A stretch of DNA of 27,661 nucleotides from JANRKG01 sp033763635 (GTDB taxonomy: Bacteria > Cyanobacteriota > Cyanobacteriia > GCF-001939115): contig JANRKG010000012.1 in the NCBI GenBank assembly GCA_033763635.1, forward strand, positions 1-27,661. Reading direction: 5' to 3'. Positions within the stretch are counted from its first letter, which is position 1. Every line of letters begins with the position of its first letter. The position numbers and the translations under genes are program-made. The notes under the pieces are model-generated. The model was not told the origin of the DNA. It ran no database searches and saw only the letters and a list, made by a program, of their open reading frames with translations. Of this stretch, positions 6,199 through 14,456 are shown in pieces.

Positions 6199-7194
6199 AT
6201 GAATAGCTGGCTTATCCAAACCATTGTTGTCCTGCCCTTGGCCTCCGCTCTTGACTATGCCATTGGCGACCCACCGAACTGGTTGCATCCAGTCCAGGTA
6301 ATGGGATGGGGGATCGATCGCTATACCCAATGGGTGTTAAAGACCATCTCCTCAATTTTAGGCCAGCGATTTGCTGGAATTCTGTTAGGGGTTGGGTTAG
6401 TGGCAGGGAGTGGTTTGCTGGCCTGGGGTTTGATTTGGGGAGCCGATCGCCTCCACCCATTGATGGGAGTTGGGGTGCAAACCGTCTTACTTGCGTCCTG
6501 TTTTGCCGGACGGAGTTTACGACAGGCAGCAGAAACCGTTCTCCAAGCATTGCAATTTTCTGACCTTGCTGCTGCCCGTATTGCCCTCAGGCGCTATGTA
6601 GGACGAGACACGGAATCTTTGCCAGAATCAGAAATTTTGAGAGCGGTGTTGGAGACGGTTACAGAAAACGCTACCGATGCAGTCATGGCCCCTCTCTTCT
6701 ATGCCCTGATCGGTGCCGCGATTCCCGGTTGTGGAGGTGCCCCCCTGGCCCTGGCCTACAAAGCTGCCAGTACGTTGGATTCCATGATTGGCTATCGAAC
6801 TCCTCCCTATACCTACCTGGGTTGGTTCAGCGCCCGATGGGAGGACGGTTTGACGTGGGTGCCCTGCCGTCTTACGGTCTTGACGATCGCCCTGCTTTCC
6901 AATCGGCCCTATCATGTGTGGAAACTCTGCCAGCGGGACGCGGTGAAAGATCCTAGTCCCAATTCGGGATGGAGCGAATGTGCCTATGCAGCGGCGCTGG
7001 ATGTACAAATGGGAGGGATCAACTGGTATCAGGGAGTGGCGCGAGAAAAACCGTTGTTGGGCGATCGGGTCCGGGAGATTACTCCAGAGCGAATCGATCG
7101 GGCCTTGAAGTTAACGCGCTACAGTTTTCTAATCTGGTTAGTCACAGGTCTGGTCATCCTGACAGGTATCCAGATCCCTATCAGCATGTTATGA
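6199..7194 (+). CDS. cbiB: Adenosylcobinamide-phosphate synthase CbiB/CobD
   Basis: A 331-residue integral membrane enzyme of cobalamin synthesis that attaches aminopropanol (or its phosphate) to adenosylcobyric acid. Family marks are ALDYAIGDPPNWLHPVQ near the N-terminus (17-33), the conserved ENATDAVMAPLFYAL segment (around 155-169), YKAASTLDSMIGYR (around 188-201) and a late P-N-S-G-W-S-E motif (about 258-264) before the C-terminal helix. Several hydrophobic spans fit the inner-membrane location. It starts 3 bases after rrf2 and ends 9 bases before pyrR, so all three are probably one transcript. No other cobalamin gene lies in the window. Confidence 0.95.
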   Translation: MNSWLIQTIVVLPLASALDYAIGDPPNWLHPVQVMGWGIDRYTQWVLKTISSILGQRFAGILLGVGLVAGSGLLAWGLIWGADRLHPLMGVGVQTVLLASCFAGRSLRQAAETVLQALQFSDLAAARIALRRYVGRDTESLPESEILRAVLETVTENATDAVMAPLFYALIGAAIPGCGGAPLALAYKAASTLDSMIGYRTPPYTYLGWFSARWEDGLTWVPCRLTVLTIALLSNRPYHVWKLCQRDAVKDPSPNSGWSECAYAAALDVQMGGINWYQGVAREKPLLGDRVREITPERIDRALKLTRYSFLIWLVTGLVILTGIQIPISML

Positions 7195-7203
7195 GGTTGC
7201 CCC

Positions 7204-7746
7204 ATGTCATCCCATATTGTTGAAATTCTTTCGGCGGAAGAAGTACGGCGCACCCTCAACCGTCTGGCTTCTCAGATAGTGGAAAATTCCCGTGATCTCA
7301 ATTCGCTGGTTCTTCTAGGAATTTATACTCGCGGGGTCCCGCTGGCAGGAATGCTGGCTCGTCAGATTGAAACGCTGGAGCAAGTATCGATTCCAGTGGG
7401 GGCGATCGACATCACTTTTTACCGAGACGACCTGGATAAAATCGGCCTTCGCACCCCCGCAAAGACTCAAATCCCCTTTGACCTGTCGAGCAAGATCGTC
7501 GTTCTTGTGGATGATGTGATATATAAAGGACGGACCATTCGGGCAGCCCTGAATGCCGTTCACGATTACGGGAGACCGGAGGTAATTCGTCTGGCGGTGC
7601 TGATCGATCGGGGGCATCGAGAAGTACCCATCCACCCTGACTTTACAGGCAAACAACTGCCAACTGCGAAAGAAGAACAGGTCAAAGTTTATTTACAGGA
7701 TGTGGATGGACGGGATGGGGTGGAGTTGATTCGCGCTAGAGAATAA
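7204..7746 (+). CDS. pyrR: PyrR: pyrimidine operon regulator / uracil phosphoribosyltransferase
   Basis: A 180-residue type I phosphoribosyltransferase-fold protein. PyrR proteins bind UMP and pyr mRNA in some bacteria and make UMP from uracil and PRPP. The PRPP-binding loop VVLVDDVIYKGRTIRAAL (about 99-116, with D103/D104) is intact; GIYTRGVPLA (39-48) and DITFYRDDL (69-77) are also typical of PyrR. A GAGG overlapping the cbiB stop precedes the ATG at 7204. In cyanobacteria no pyr operon attenuation is visible around it; the neighbours here are cbiB and an isoprenoid enzyme, so the catalytic or a moonlighting role is more likely than classical attenuation. Confidence 0.94.
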   Translation: MSSHIVEILSAEEVRRTLNRLASQIVENSRDLNSLVLLGIYTRGVPLAGMLARQIETLEQVSIPVGAIDITFYRDDLDKIGLRTPAKTQIPFDLSSKIVVLVDDVIYKGRTIRAALNAVHDYGRPEVIRLAVLIDRGHREVPIHPDFTGKQLPTAKEEQVKVYLQDVDGRDGVELIRARE

Positions 7747-7806
7747 TTTCAGGCCATGATGAGGGATTCATTCTTTTATAGTAGATTTGAATTATAGAAC
7801 TGCTGC

Positions 7807-7839
7807 GGATAGGTTGTGGATAGATTGTGGATGGATTGG
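7807..7839. repeat. 11-bp tandem repeat, three copies, upstream of IPP isomerase
   Basis: GGATAGGTTGT (7807-7817), GGATAGATTGT (7818-7828) and GGATGGATTGG (7829-7839). It lies in the 145-bp gap between pyrR and the preferred start of the next gene. Confidence 0.8.
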
Positions 7840-7891
7840 GTTGTTATCGGTTGATTCACCGATCGCTAACTTTCATAGGAGATTTGAAGTT

Positions 7892-9001
7892 GTGAATGTG
7901 TCTTCTCGTGTGTCCTTCGGTGAAAAGGGGATGCCTGAAAAGGGGATGCCTGAAATTTCCACCTCTGAACAGGCAGCGGTTACACAAGCCCGGAAAGCGG
8001 ACCACCTGAAGGTTTGTTTGGAAGAAGATGTTCAATGTCAGGCTGTTACCAATGGTTTGGAACGATATCGCCTCACCCATTGTTGTCTGCCGGAATTCGA
8101 TTGGGATGAGATTGATCTGAGTACCCAATTTCTCGGCAAGTCGCTAGGGGCACCGCTCTTGATTTCCTCCATGACCGGGGGAACGGACCTGGCAAAAACA
8201 GTGAACTACCGTTTGGCGGAAATGGCACAGCGTTACCGATTGGCGATGGGGGTTGGGTCACAGCGGGTCGCAATCGAAAATTCTGAAGTGGCTTCCACCT
8301 TTGCTATTCGATCGCTGGCTCCCGATGCCCTTTTATTTGCCAATTTAGGTGCAGTGCAATTGAACTATACCTATGGAGTTGAGGAGTGTCAACGGGCGAT
8401 CGACATGCTGGAAGCCGATGCTCTGATTTTGCACCTGAATCCTTTACAGGAAGCGGTACAGACGGGGGGGGATCGAAATTTTAAGGGCTTGCTGGATAAA
8501 ATTGCTCGTCTCTGCCAACAACTCCCAATTCCCGTGATTGCCAAGGAAGTTGGAAATGGCATTACGGGCCGGATGGCTCAGAAGTTGATAGATGCAGGCG
8601 TGACGGCGATCGATGTGGCAGGCGCTGGGGGCACTTCCTGGGCAAGAGTTGAGGGAGAACGGGCCAGGGATGAGCGACAGCAGCGCCTGGGCCAGACTTT
8701 TGCAGACTGGGGAATACCCACCGCCGAATGTATCACCTCTATTCGGGCGGTGCTTCCAGACATCCCCTTAATTGCATCGGGTGGTTTGCGGAATGGGTTA
8801 GAGGTGGCAAAGACGATCGCCCTGGGAGCCGATCTGGCTGGATTGGCGTTGCCATTTTTGCAGGCAGCCTGTGAATCGCCTGAAGCTCTGGATGGCCTGG
8901 TTAAAATCTTGTTGGCTGAGGTGAGTACGGCTCTGTTTTGTACAGGCAGTCAGCGACCAGAAGACCTGAGACAATCGGGAATTCTTCAGCCCAACTCCTA
9001 A
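7892..9001 (+). CDS. fni: Type 2 isopentenyl-diphosphate delta-isomerase (FMN-dependent)
   Basis: Interconverts IPP and DMAPP, supplying carotenoid, phytol and quinone synthesis; a cytosolic FMN- and NADPH-dependent enzyme unrelated to type 1 IDI. Family motifs, in order: RKADHL, SSMTGG, MGVGSQR, LHLNPLQE, AKEVGNGI, the long DVAGAGGTSWARVEGER segment and IASGGLRNG near the end, all of the TIM-barrel FMN site. The frame is open back to 7787, but I prefer GTG at 7892 because AGGAGA (7877-7882) sits nine bases before it, giving 369 residues; upstream sequence is low-complexity repeat. The N-terminal lead is lengthened by a 15-bp duplication (EKGMP twice, 7922-7951), so ATG at 7931 or 7946 is also possible. 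Confidence 0.94.
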   Translation: MNVSSRVSFGEKGMPEKGMPEISTSEQAAVTQARKADHLKVCLEEDVQCQAVTNGLERYRLTHCCLPEFDWDEIDLSTQFLGKSLGAPLLISSMTGGTDLAKTVNYRLAEMAQRYRLAMGVGSQRVAIENSEVASTFAIRSLAPDALLFANLGAVQLNYTYGVEECQRAIDMLEADALILHLNPLQEAVQTGGDRNFKGLLDKIARLCQQLPIPVIAKEVGNGITGRMAQKLIDAGVTAIDVAGAGGTSWARVEGERARDERQQRLGQTFADWGIPTAECITSIRAVLPDIPLIASGGLRNGLEVAKTIALGADLAGLALPFLQAACESPEALDGLVKILLAEVSTALFCTGSQRPEDLRQSGILQPNS

Positions 9002-9065
9002 ACCAAGTCTCAGTTGTCTCGACTAAGATAGAGAAGCTTTTCCGTACTCATGCCAGGTTGCCCCC

Positions 9066-10865
9066 ATGCGTGACTTCCTTAAATACACCTTTGCCAGTCT
9101 GGTTGCCCTTGGGATTTATTCAACATTGGGGATTGCAGCCTTCTTTCTGCTATTAGTTGGGCTGCTGTCCTCGTCAGGTTCCGGTCCCCAAGTGAAGGAT
9201 CGATCGGTATTGACCTTTGACCTCTCAACCCGGATCACTGATGCTCAACCCACTTCCAGTACCAATCAGGTCATTCAGGAAGCTCTGTCGGACACCAATA
9301 CCAACACAATTTCTCTCAAACAACTTCTCAATAGTATTGATAAAGCTGCAAAAGACTCCAAAATTGTTGGGCTTTATCTCCATGGCAACTTGAGTTCTGG
9401 CGGGGCAGGGTTTGCGACTTTAAGGGAAGTCCGGCAGGCGTTAGAGCGATTTCGGGCAACGGGTAAGACGATCGTGGCCTACGACATGGCATGGCGGGAG
9501 TCAGAGTATTATCTGGCTTCGATCGCAAATAAAGTGGTCATCAACCCCTTTGGCAGCCTGGAAATCAACGGCTTTCGATCGGAGGCTACGTTTCTAGCGG
9601 GAGCTTTGCAGAAATACGGAATTGGGGTGCAAGTAGCCCGTGTTGGAAGGTACAAATCCGCTGTTGAGCCTTTCTTATTGACAAAAAGTAGCCCGGAGAG
9701 TCGCCAACAAACCCAGGAATTGCTGAATGATCTGTGGGGTGAGTATTTATCCTCTGTAGGAGAGCAACGCAAAATTTCTGTGCCCAAACTACAACAGGTG
9801 ACAGACAGCAAGGGAATTTTGCTGGCGGATGAAGCACTCCAACTCAAACTGGTGGATAAAGTCAGTTATCTGGATGAAGTCATTACAGATCTTAAGAAAT
9901 TGACTGGTAGTGATGAAGCGGATCGCACTTTCCGGCAGATTAATATGGCAACCTATTCTCGCACCTTGGAGGATGGGTCTGAAAAGAATACAGACAGAGA
10001 AGTTGCGGTACTGTATGCCGAAGGGGAAATTGTCGATGGGCAGGGTGAGCGCACCGAAGTTGGAGGCGATCGATTTGCCCGTCAACTTCGGAATCTGCGC
10101 CTAGATAAGGATGTCAAAGCTGTTGTGTTGCGGGTGAACAGCCCTGGGGGAAGCGTGACAGCCTCAGAGGTGATTCAGCGGGAAGTTATTTTGACCCAGA
10201 AAGTAAAACCCGTGATTGTCTCAATGGGTGATGTCGCGGCCTCTGGTGGGTATTGGATTGCGACCTATGCCGAACGGATCTTTGCAGAACCGACAACCAT
10301 TACGGGATCGATCGGGGTTTTTGGGCTATCCATCAACGTTCAAAATTTGGCGAATCGAAATGGAATTACCTGGGATGTGGTAAAAACGGGTCGCTATGCG
10401 GATAGTGCGACTATCTCGCGACCCAAGCGCCCGGATGAAATTCAGTTTCAACAACGGATTGTGGATCAGATTTATGACCAGTTCTTGAAGCGGGTGGCAG
10501 AGTCCCGTAAACTCTCTCGGCAATCGGTTGAATCGATCGCTGAGGGACGGGTCTGGTCTGGAAAGGCGGCTCAAAAAGTGGGTCTTGTGGATGAGATGGG
10601 GGGCTTAGAGGTTGCCATTCGCTATGCGGCGAAGAAAGCAAATTTGGGGGACAACTGGCAAGTAAAGGAATATCCCCAGAGCCGGAGCTTTGAGGATCGG
10701 TTGTTGAAGCGTCTATCCGGAGACCCTGCTTCTGAAATGACTCAACGGATGGACCCTGTGACGATCGAACTGGGGAAGGTTTGGAAAGATCTGAAAACGG
10801 TTCGTTCTTTGAATGACCCAACGGGCGTTTATCTGCGGCTTCCTTACAACCTTCGAATTGAGTAA
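9066..10865 (+). CDS. sppA: Signal peptide peptidase SppA, 67-kDa type
   Basis: A 599-residue membrane-bound serine protease that degrades cleaved signal peptides; cyanobacterial SppA has also been linked to light acclimation. One N-terminal membrane anchor (about 11-34) is followed by two tandem S49 domains. The catalytic Ser393 is in GDVAASGGYW and the general-base Lys197 in GRYKSAVEPF, matching the Ser409/Lys209 dyad of the E. coli enzyme, with Lys supplied by the N-terminal domain. RVNSPGGSV (355-363) and GSIGVFG are further family marks. ATG at 9066 follows a 64-bp gap after the isomerase gene, so the two may be co-transcribed. Full length for the long form. Confidence 0.96.
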   Translation: MRDFLKYTFASLVALGIYSTLGIAAFFLLLVGLLSSSGSGPQVKDRSVLTFDLSTRITDAQPTSSTNQVIQEALSDTNTNTISLKQLLNSIDKAAKDSKIVGLYLHGNLSSGGAGFATLREVRQALERFRATGKTIVAYDMAWRESEYYLASIANKVVINPFGSLEINGFRSEATFLAGALQKYGIGVQVARVGRYKSAVEPFLLTKSSPESRQQTQELLNDLWGEYLSSVGEQRKISVPKLQQVTDSKGILLADEALQLKLVDKVSYLDEVITDLKKLTGSDEADRTFRQINMATYSRTLEDGSEKNTDREVAVLYAEGEIVDGQGERTEVGGDRFARQLRNLRLDKDVKAVVLRVNSPGGSVTASEVIQREVILTQKVKPVIVSMGDVAASGGYWIATYAERIFAEPTTITGSIGVFGLSINVQNLANRNGITWDVVKTGRYADSATISRPKRPDEIQFQQRIVDQIYDQFLKRVAESRKLSRQSVESIAEGRVWSGKAAQKVGLVDEMGGLEVAIRYAAKKANLGDNWQVKEYPQSRSFEDRLLKRLSGDPASEMTQRMDPVTIELGKVWKDLKTVRSLNDPTGVYLRLPYNLRIE

Positions 10866-10992
10866 GTGTCAGCAGGGCTTCCGTGATTTTCGGTAAACAA
10901 AAGTTTCAGAAGACGGAGAAATCCATACTTCCCTTGACGCTTTAATCTGTCGAACAAGCAATAGTAAGGGCGATCTTTTGAACCTCTTTTCT

Positions 10993-11232
10993 ATGGTGAT
11001 AGCAACTACCGATCGTTCCAAAAAGACTACCAGACCGATTGATCCCATCAAAACGGCTTGATTTGTTTTCGCAGTGTTGTGCCTCTGGACAACTGAGTCG
11101 GCGCGATCGAGATGCGTTGCAAGCAATTTTATTGAACTCCTCTCCCACAGAAGAGGATCTAACAGCGATCGATCGCATCTTGCATGGAATTGTCGGGGAT
11201 GGTTGACCGTCGAACAATCATCAATTCATTAA
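10993..11232 (+). pseudogene. Frameshifted small conserved-type protein (about 79 codons)
   Basis: Three fragments in two frames join into one plausible protein. From ATG at 10993 the frame runs to TGA at 11059-11061 (ends RPIDPIKTA). Dropping one A of the AAAA run at 11050-11053 gives continuation RLDLFSQ, then RRDRDALQAILLNSSP and DLTAIDRILHG. That frame ends at TGA 11204-11206, while restoring one base near 11192-11194 returns the first frame: RGWLTVEQSSIH and TAA at 11230-11232. First and last frames agree, so the two shifts compensate. The R-D-R-x-A-L-Q ... I-D-R-x-L-x-G ... R-G-W-L pattern recalls small cyanobacterial proteins of unknown function. Either a decayed gene or two sequencing errors in homopolymers. 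Confidence 0.6.
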
Positions 11233-11347
11233 CTCCTTGCTGAATCCCAAAGAATTTGCCACTCCCCCCGCTCTCTGACATACAGTGGAAAAGAACGAAT
11301 GCTCCTTTGGGCATGTCCATCAGCTATTCAGTCCTTGAGGTTGAGCA

Positions 11348-11926
11348 ATGCAGGATGAAGCAGGAAAGTGGTTTTCACTCGCTGTCGATGCGTTTCAACA
11401 GGCGAATTACAATCTAGCGATCGAGCTTTTTTCGCGGGCGATCGAGCAGAATCCCCGGTATGTTGAGGCTTATACAAATCGGGGAGCGGCTCGCCGCAAG
11501 ATGGGCGATCACGCTGAAGCGATCACTGATTTTACCAAAGCTTTGGAAATCGACCCAACGGAAGTTAAAGTTTACATGAACCGGGGACTGGCTCAATCGG
11601 AGATGGGGAATAAGTTGGGAGCAATGGCAGACTATACCAGAGCCATTGAATTGAAACCAGACTATGCCAAAGCTTTCTACAATCGGGGAAGTGTACGGGC
11701 TGAACTGGGCAATAAGTTAGGCGCGATCGACGATTTCAGTCAGGCGATCGACCTGGACCCCTCGTATGCACGGGCCTATTACAGCCGGGGTTTAACCTAT
11801 CGACAAATTGGCAATATGGAACAGGCCGTGATGGATTTACAAAAATCTGCTGAGTTCTATCAGGAGAAGGGGTTAGCAGACGAGTACGAAGAAGCGATGA
11901 GTGAATTCCGAAAAATTAAGCTCTAA
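11348..11926 (+). CDS. TPR-repeat protein
   Basis: A 192-residue protein made almost entirely of five tetratricopeptide repeats of 34 residues, with the hallmark W/Y-x2-L/G-Y ... A ... A ... P pattern: AIELFSRAIEQNPR, AITDFTKALEIDP, AMADYTRAIELKP and AIDDFSQAIDLDP end the first four. Such modules form a helical solenoid that binds partner proteins; in cyanobacteria they often serve photosystem assembly or pili. There is no signal peptide. ATG at 11348 is preceded by GAGG. The stop codon TAA at 11924-11926 falls exactly on the edge of a dispersed repeat (11924-12023), so the native C-terminus could have been altered by that insertion. Partner unknown. Confidence 0.88.
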   Translation: MQDEAGKWFSLAVDAFQQANYNLAIELFSRAIEQNPRYVEAYTNRGAARRKMGDHAEAITDFTKALEIDPTEVKVYMNRGLAQSEMGNKLGAMADYTRAIELKPDYAKAFYNRGSVRAELGNKLGAIDDFSQAIDLDPSYARAYYSRGLTYRQIGNMEQAVMDLQKSAEFYQEKGLADEYEEAMSEFRKIKL

Positions 11927-12023
11927 GGAGATTGCGGGAAAATAATTTCCCCGCTGGTTTCGGCTGCGCTCAACCACGCCGTGCCCTGAGCGTAGTCGAA
12001 GGGCATCCATTGGCAAACTCTTT
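11924..12023 (+). repeat. Dispersed ~100-bp MITE-like repeat, copy 1
   Basis: From TAAGGAGATT to AAACTCTTT. It matches, in inverted orientation, 27174-27276. The core CCCGCTGGTTTCGGCTGCG ... CAACC is near-identical, then CCGTGCCCTGAGCG and AGTCGAAGGGCA. The core holds two imperfect palindromes (GGTT...AACC and CCCT...AGGG), and the outer ends form imperfect inverted repeats. This core is, from memory, frequent in cyanobacterial genomes. An ACTCTTT-A-AAAGAGT hairpin (12017-12031) overlaps its right end. Confidence 0.75.
11934..11954 (+). terminator. Hairpin after the TPR gene
   Basis: GCGGGAAA / TTTCCCCGC with a four-base loop, eight bases past the TPR stop, inside the dispersed repeat. The second repeat copy does not keep this stem, so it may be a local adaptation or chance. 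No T-run follows directly. Confidence 0.35.
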
Positions 12024-12049
12024 AAAAGAGTACCCAAGTAGATCAGGAA

Positions 12050-12844
12050 TTAATTGAGGGCAAGGGATAACTGAAGCTTGCGATCAGGCAATCCGGTCGG
12101 CAATGGAATCGGTTGCTCCGTTACTGCGGGGCAGTACCGTGCATAGGTGCAGCGCTGGCATTGACTGCCGGGAGTAGGTTGCCAATTCTCGTCATCTCGC
12201 AACTTCACTGCCAGATTGCTAATAATCTGTTGCACCTTGCGCTTATGTTCTGGTCCTGCCTTAAAGCTAAATTTCTCAGTGGTTCTTAAGAAAATGAGGC
12301 TTAACGATCGCAAACTCTGGTGGTAGGTTTGTTCTAGCGCCAGATAATACAACCCGATCTGGAGATCAATCTCCTCAGGATTGGGGAGGCGAACTTCACG
12401 GGTCGATTTGTAATCGATCAACTCTAGCCCCTTCCCGACATAATTGAGGCGATCGTACCGTCCTGTAATTAAAAACTCCAGGTTATCCACCCGTAGCGAT
12501 CCCTGAATACGCCCCTCAACCCCTAGCGGTTTAGTGAGGGACACCTCTTCTGCAATAAAGCGGTAGTAGTACTTTTCTAAAATTCCCTTTCCTTCTTCTA
12601 TTTGACCGAGGCTCAACCCCTGGGATTGCTGCTCCCAACAGTAGTGAATCCACTGTAAATCGGGGATGGGGTTTTGGTAGTGCCAATCTCGGTGGATCTG
12701 GGCCAATGCCTGATGAAGCGCTATCCCTAGAGCTGCCGAACCAAAAAAATCGTTGGCGTTCAGCTTGCACTCATACTTCAGGTAATAGGCGAAGGGGCAG
12801 CGTTGGTATGCCTGGAGTTTGGTTGCTGAGAGGTGATATGTCAT
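12050..12844 (-). CDS. RecB/Cas4-like PD-(D/E)XK exonuclease-domain protein with Fe-S cysteines
   Basis: A 264-residue stand-alone nuclease domain of the PD-(D/E)XK superfamily (PDDEXK_1 type). The N-terminal motif LSATKLQAYQRCPFAYYL contains C16; the active-site region shows ITGRYDRL and LELIDYKST (Asp and Lys of the D...DxK core), then QIGLYYLALE. A C-terminal cluster, CQRCTYARYC (C229, C232, C238), together with C16 gives the four-cysteine iron-sulfur arrangement of AddB and Cas4. There are no helicase motifs and no cas genes nearby, so a general repair or nucleic-acid processing role is more likely than CRISPR adaptation. It is convergent with the TPR gene and divergent from the MATE gene (271 bp without recognisable features). 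Confidence 0.88.
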   Translation of the reverse strand: MTYHLSATKLQAYQRCPFAYYLKYECKLNANDFFGSAALGIALHQALAQIHRDWHYQNPIPDLQWIHYCWEQQSQGLSLGQIEEGKGILEKYYYRFIAEEVSLTKPLGVEGRIQGSLRVDNLEFLITGRYDRLNYVGKGLELIDYKSTREVRLPNPEEIDLQIGLYYLALEQTYHQSLRSLSLIFLRTTEKFSFKAGPEHKRKVQQIISNLAVKLRDDENWQPTPGSQCQRCTYARYCPAVTEQPIPLPTGLPDRKLQLSLALN

Positions 12845-13115
12845 GGGTGGGGTGAGCGCAGGGGTGGGAAGAAATGCGATCGATTGGACCAGTCAGACAC
12901 GCAAGAGGAACTCCTCAGAAAAACAGGGTTAACCAGCACAAGGAAATAGTACAGGCGTAGCGTCCCTACTATCAGATAACGCTAGATATGGTAGCACTAT
13001 TCTGAAAAGCGATCGATTTCTCTCAATCATTCGATTGGGTGACTCCTGAAGAGGACGTTGAGGAAACAGAAGTCCGGTAGGCTGAGAAGACCATTCACGT
13101 TTTCGATACCTTCCT

Positions 13116-14456
13116 ATGTTGACCAAATCCAGGCTGTTTACTGAAGTAAGAGCCTGTCTGCTTCTGGCTCTCCCGCTGGCGGGTGCCCAACTGGCCCAGT
13201 CAGCGACAACTTTTGCTGACACCGTGATGATGGGGTTGCTGGGAAGTCAAACACTAGCGGCTGGAGCCTTAGGGTCGGCTCTATTTGCAACCCTGCTGTT
13301 AATTACCACCGGAATTCTGACAGCCGTTAGCCCGATGGTGGCTCAGGCTTTTGGTGCAGGAAACTCTGATCAGGTTGCCCAAACGACGCGACATGGTTTG
13401 TGGTTGGCGGTGATTCTGGCCTGTTTGAGTACGATCGTGCTTTGGCAGGGAGGGAGCATTTTAGGAAAATTGGGGCAAGATCCCATGAACGTTCAGATGG
13501 CAGAGAGTTATCTGCGCTGGATTACAGTAGGTGCCCTCCCTGCGCTCGTTTTTGCAGTTTTACGGAATTTTATGACGGCTCTGGACCGTCCCCGTCCGGT
13601 GCTGGTGATCGCCTTGATGGGAACGATCGCCAACGTGACCGGAAATTACCTCTTGATGTTTGGGAAAGGGGGATTGCCCCGGATGGAACTCGCAGGGATT
13701 GGGCTTTCCAGCGCTCTATCCTACTGGCTCATGGTGGGGCTGACGATCGCTTACATCCTGACAGACTCTACCCTGCGAACCTACCCAGTTTTTCGTCGCC
13801 TGTTTCAAGTGCATCCCACCCTCTTTCGGGAACTGATTCACATCGGCTGGCCTATTGGTGTGTTGCATGGGGTGGAAGTTGGGCTATTCACTGCCACCAC
13901 TTTGCTGATGGGGTGGTTGGGAACGACTACGCTGGCGGCGCATCAGATTGCCCTTCAGACGATCGCCATGACCTTTATGGTGCCTCTGGGAATTTCCCTC
14001 GCTACAACCATCCGGGTTGGGCAACTGTTGGGGCGCGATCGTGCCAAAGATGCACGACTGGCCGGATATGTGGGCATTGGGTTAGGCAGTTTGTTTATGG
14101 GCATGATGGGAGTAGTTTTCTGGTTCGTGCCCCAGCCCATCATTGCTTTGTATGTAAACATTCAGCAGCCGGAATATCAGCCTGTCGTTCAAATGGCCGC
14201 TGCCCTGTTGGGAGTGGCTGCCATGTTCCAGATCTTTGATGGCATTCAGGTTATCGCGGCTGGGGCCTTGCGGGGTTTGAAGGATACTCGAATTCCGATG
14301 CTGATTGGCCTATTTGCCTACTGGGGTGTGGGACTTTCGAGTGGTTATACGCTAGGAATTTGGGCGGGGCTTGGCGGAACGGGGCTATGGTGGGGGCTGG
14401 CCTTTGGGCTGGCGATTTCACCATCTCTCGACCCACCTCTCCGATCAAAGATATGA
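13116..14456 (+). CDS. MATE-family efflux transporter with shifted C-terminus
   Basis: A 446-residue multidrug/toxin extrusion transporter (DinF/NorM-like) using an ion gradient. The two six-helix halves are visible: PLAGAQLAQSATTFADTVMMG opens the first; the second begins near residue 235 with HIGWPIGVLHGVEVG, plus TTLAAHQIALQ. The last helix breaks off: after GLWWGLAFGLA the frame reads ISPSLDPPLRSKI and stops at 14456. In the +1 frame from 14413 the sequence reads RFHHLSTHLSDQRYE... to TAG at 14485-14487, which looks like the normal MATE tail. A small out-of-frame deletion between TGGCGAT repeats would explain it. The protein would lose roughly half of helix 12. Function may or may not survive. 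Confidence 0.9.
   Translation: MLTKSRLFTEVRACLLLALPLAGAQLAQSATTFADTVMMGLLGSQTLAAGALGSALFATLLLITTGILTAVSPMVAQAFGAGNSDQVAQTTRHGLWLAVILACLSTIVLWQGGSILGKLGQDPMNVQMAESYLRWITVGALPALVFAVLRNFMTALDRPRPVLVIALMGTIANVTGNYLLMFGKGGLPRMELAGIGLSSALSYWLMVGLTIAYILTDSTLRTYPVFRRLFQVHPTLFRELIHIGWPIGVLHGVEVGLFTATTLLMGWLGTTTLAAHQIALQTIAMTFMVPLGISLATTIRVGQLLGRDRAKDARLAGYVGIGLGSLFMGMMGVVFWFVPQPIIALYVNIQQPEYQPVVQMAAALLGVAAMFQIFDGIQVIAAGALRGLKDTRIPMLIGLFAYWGVGLSSGYTLGIWAGLGGTGLWWGLAFGLAISPSLDPPLRSKI

Noticed and set aside
7787..7891. 35-residue N-terminal extension of the IPP isomerase
   Set aside because: It would begin at TTG without a ribosome binding site and translate tandem-repeat DNA; GTG at 7892 has AGGAGA at good spacing.
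12050..12844. Cas4 of a CRISPR system
   Set aside because: The four-cysteine PD-(D/E)XK layout fits Cas4 but also many stand-alone RecB-like nucleases, and no cas1/cas2 or array is in the window.
13400..14239. A 279-codon plus-strand open frame
   Set aside because: Out-of-frame shadow inside the MATE gene, which has the clear transporter sequence.
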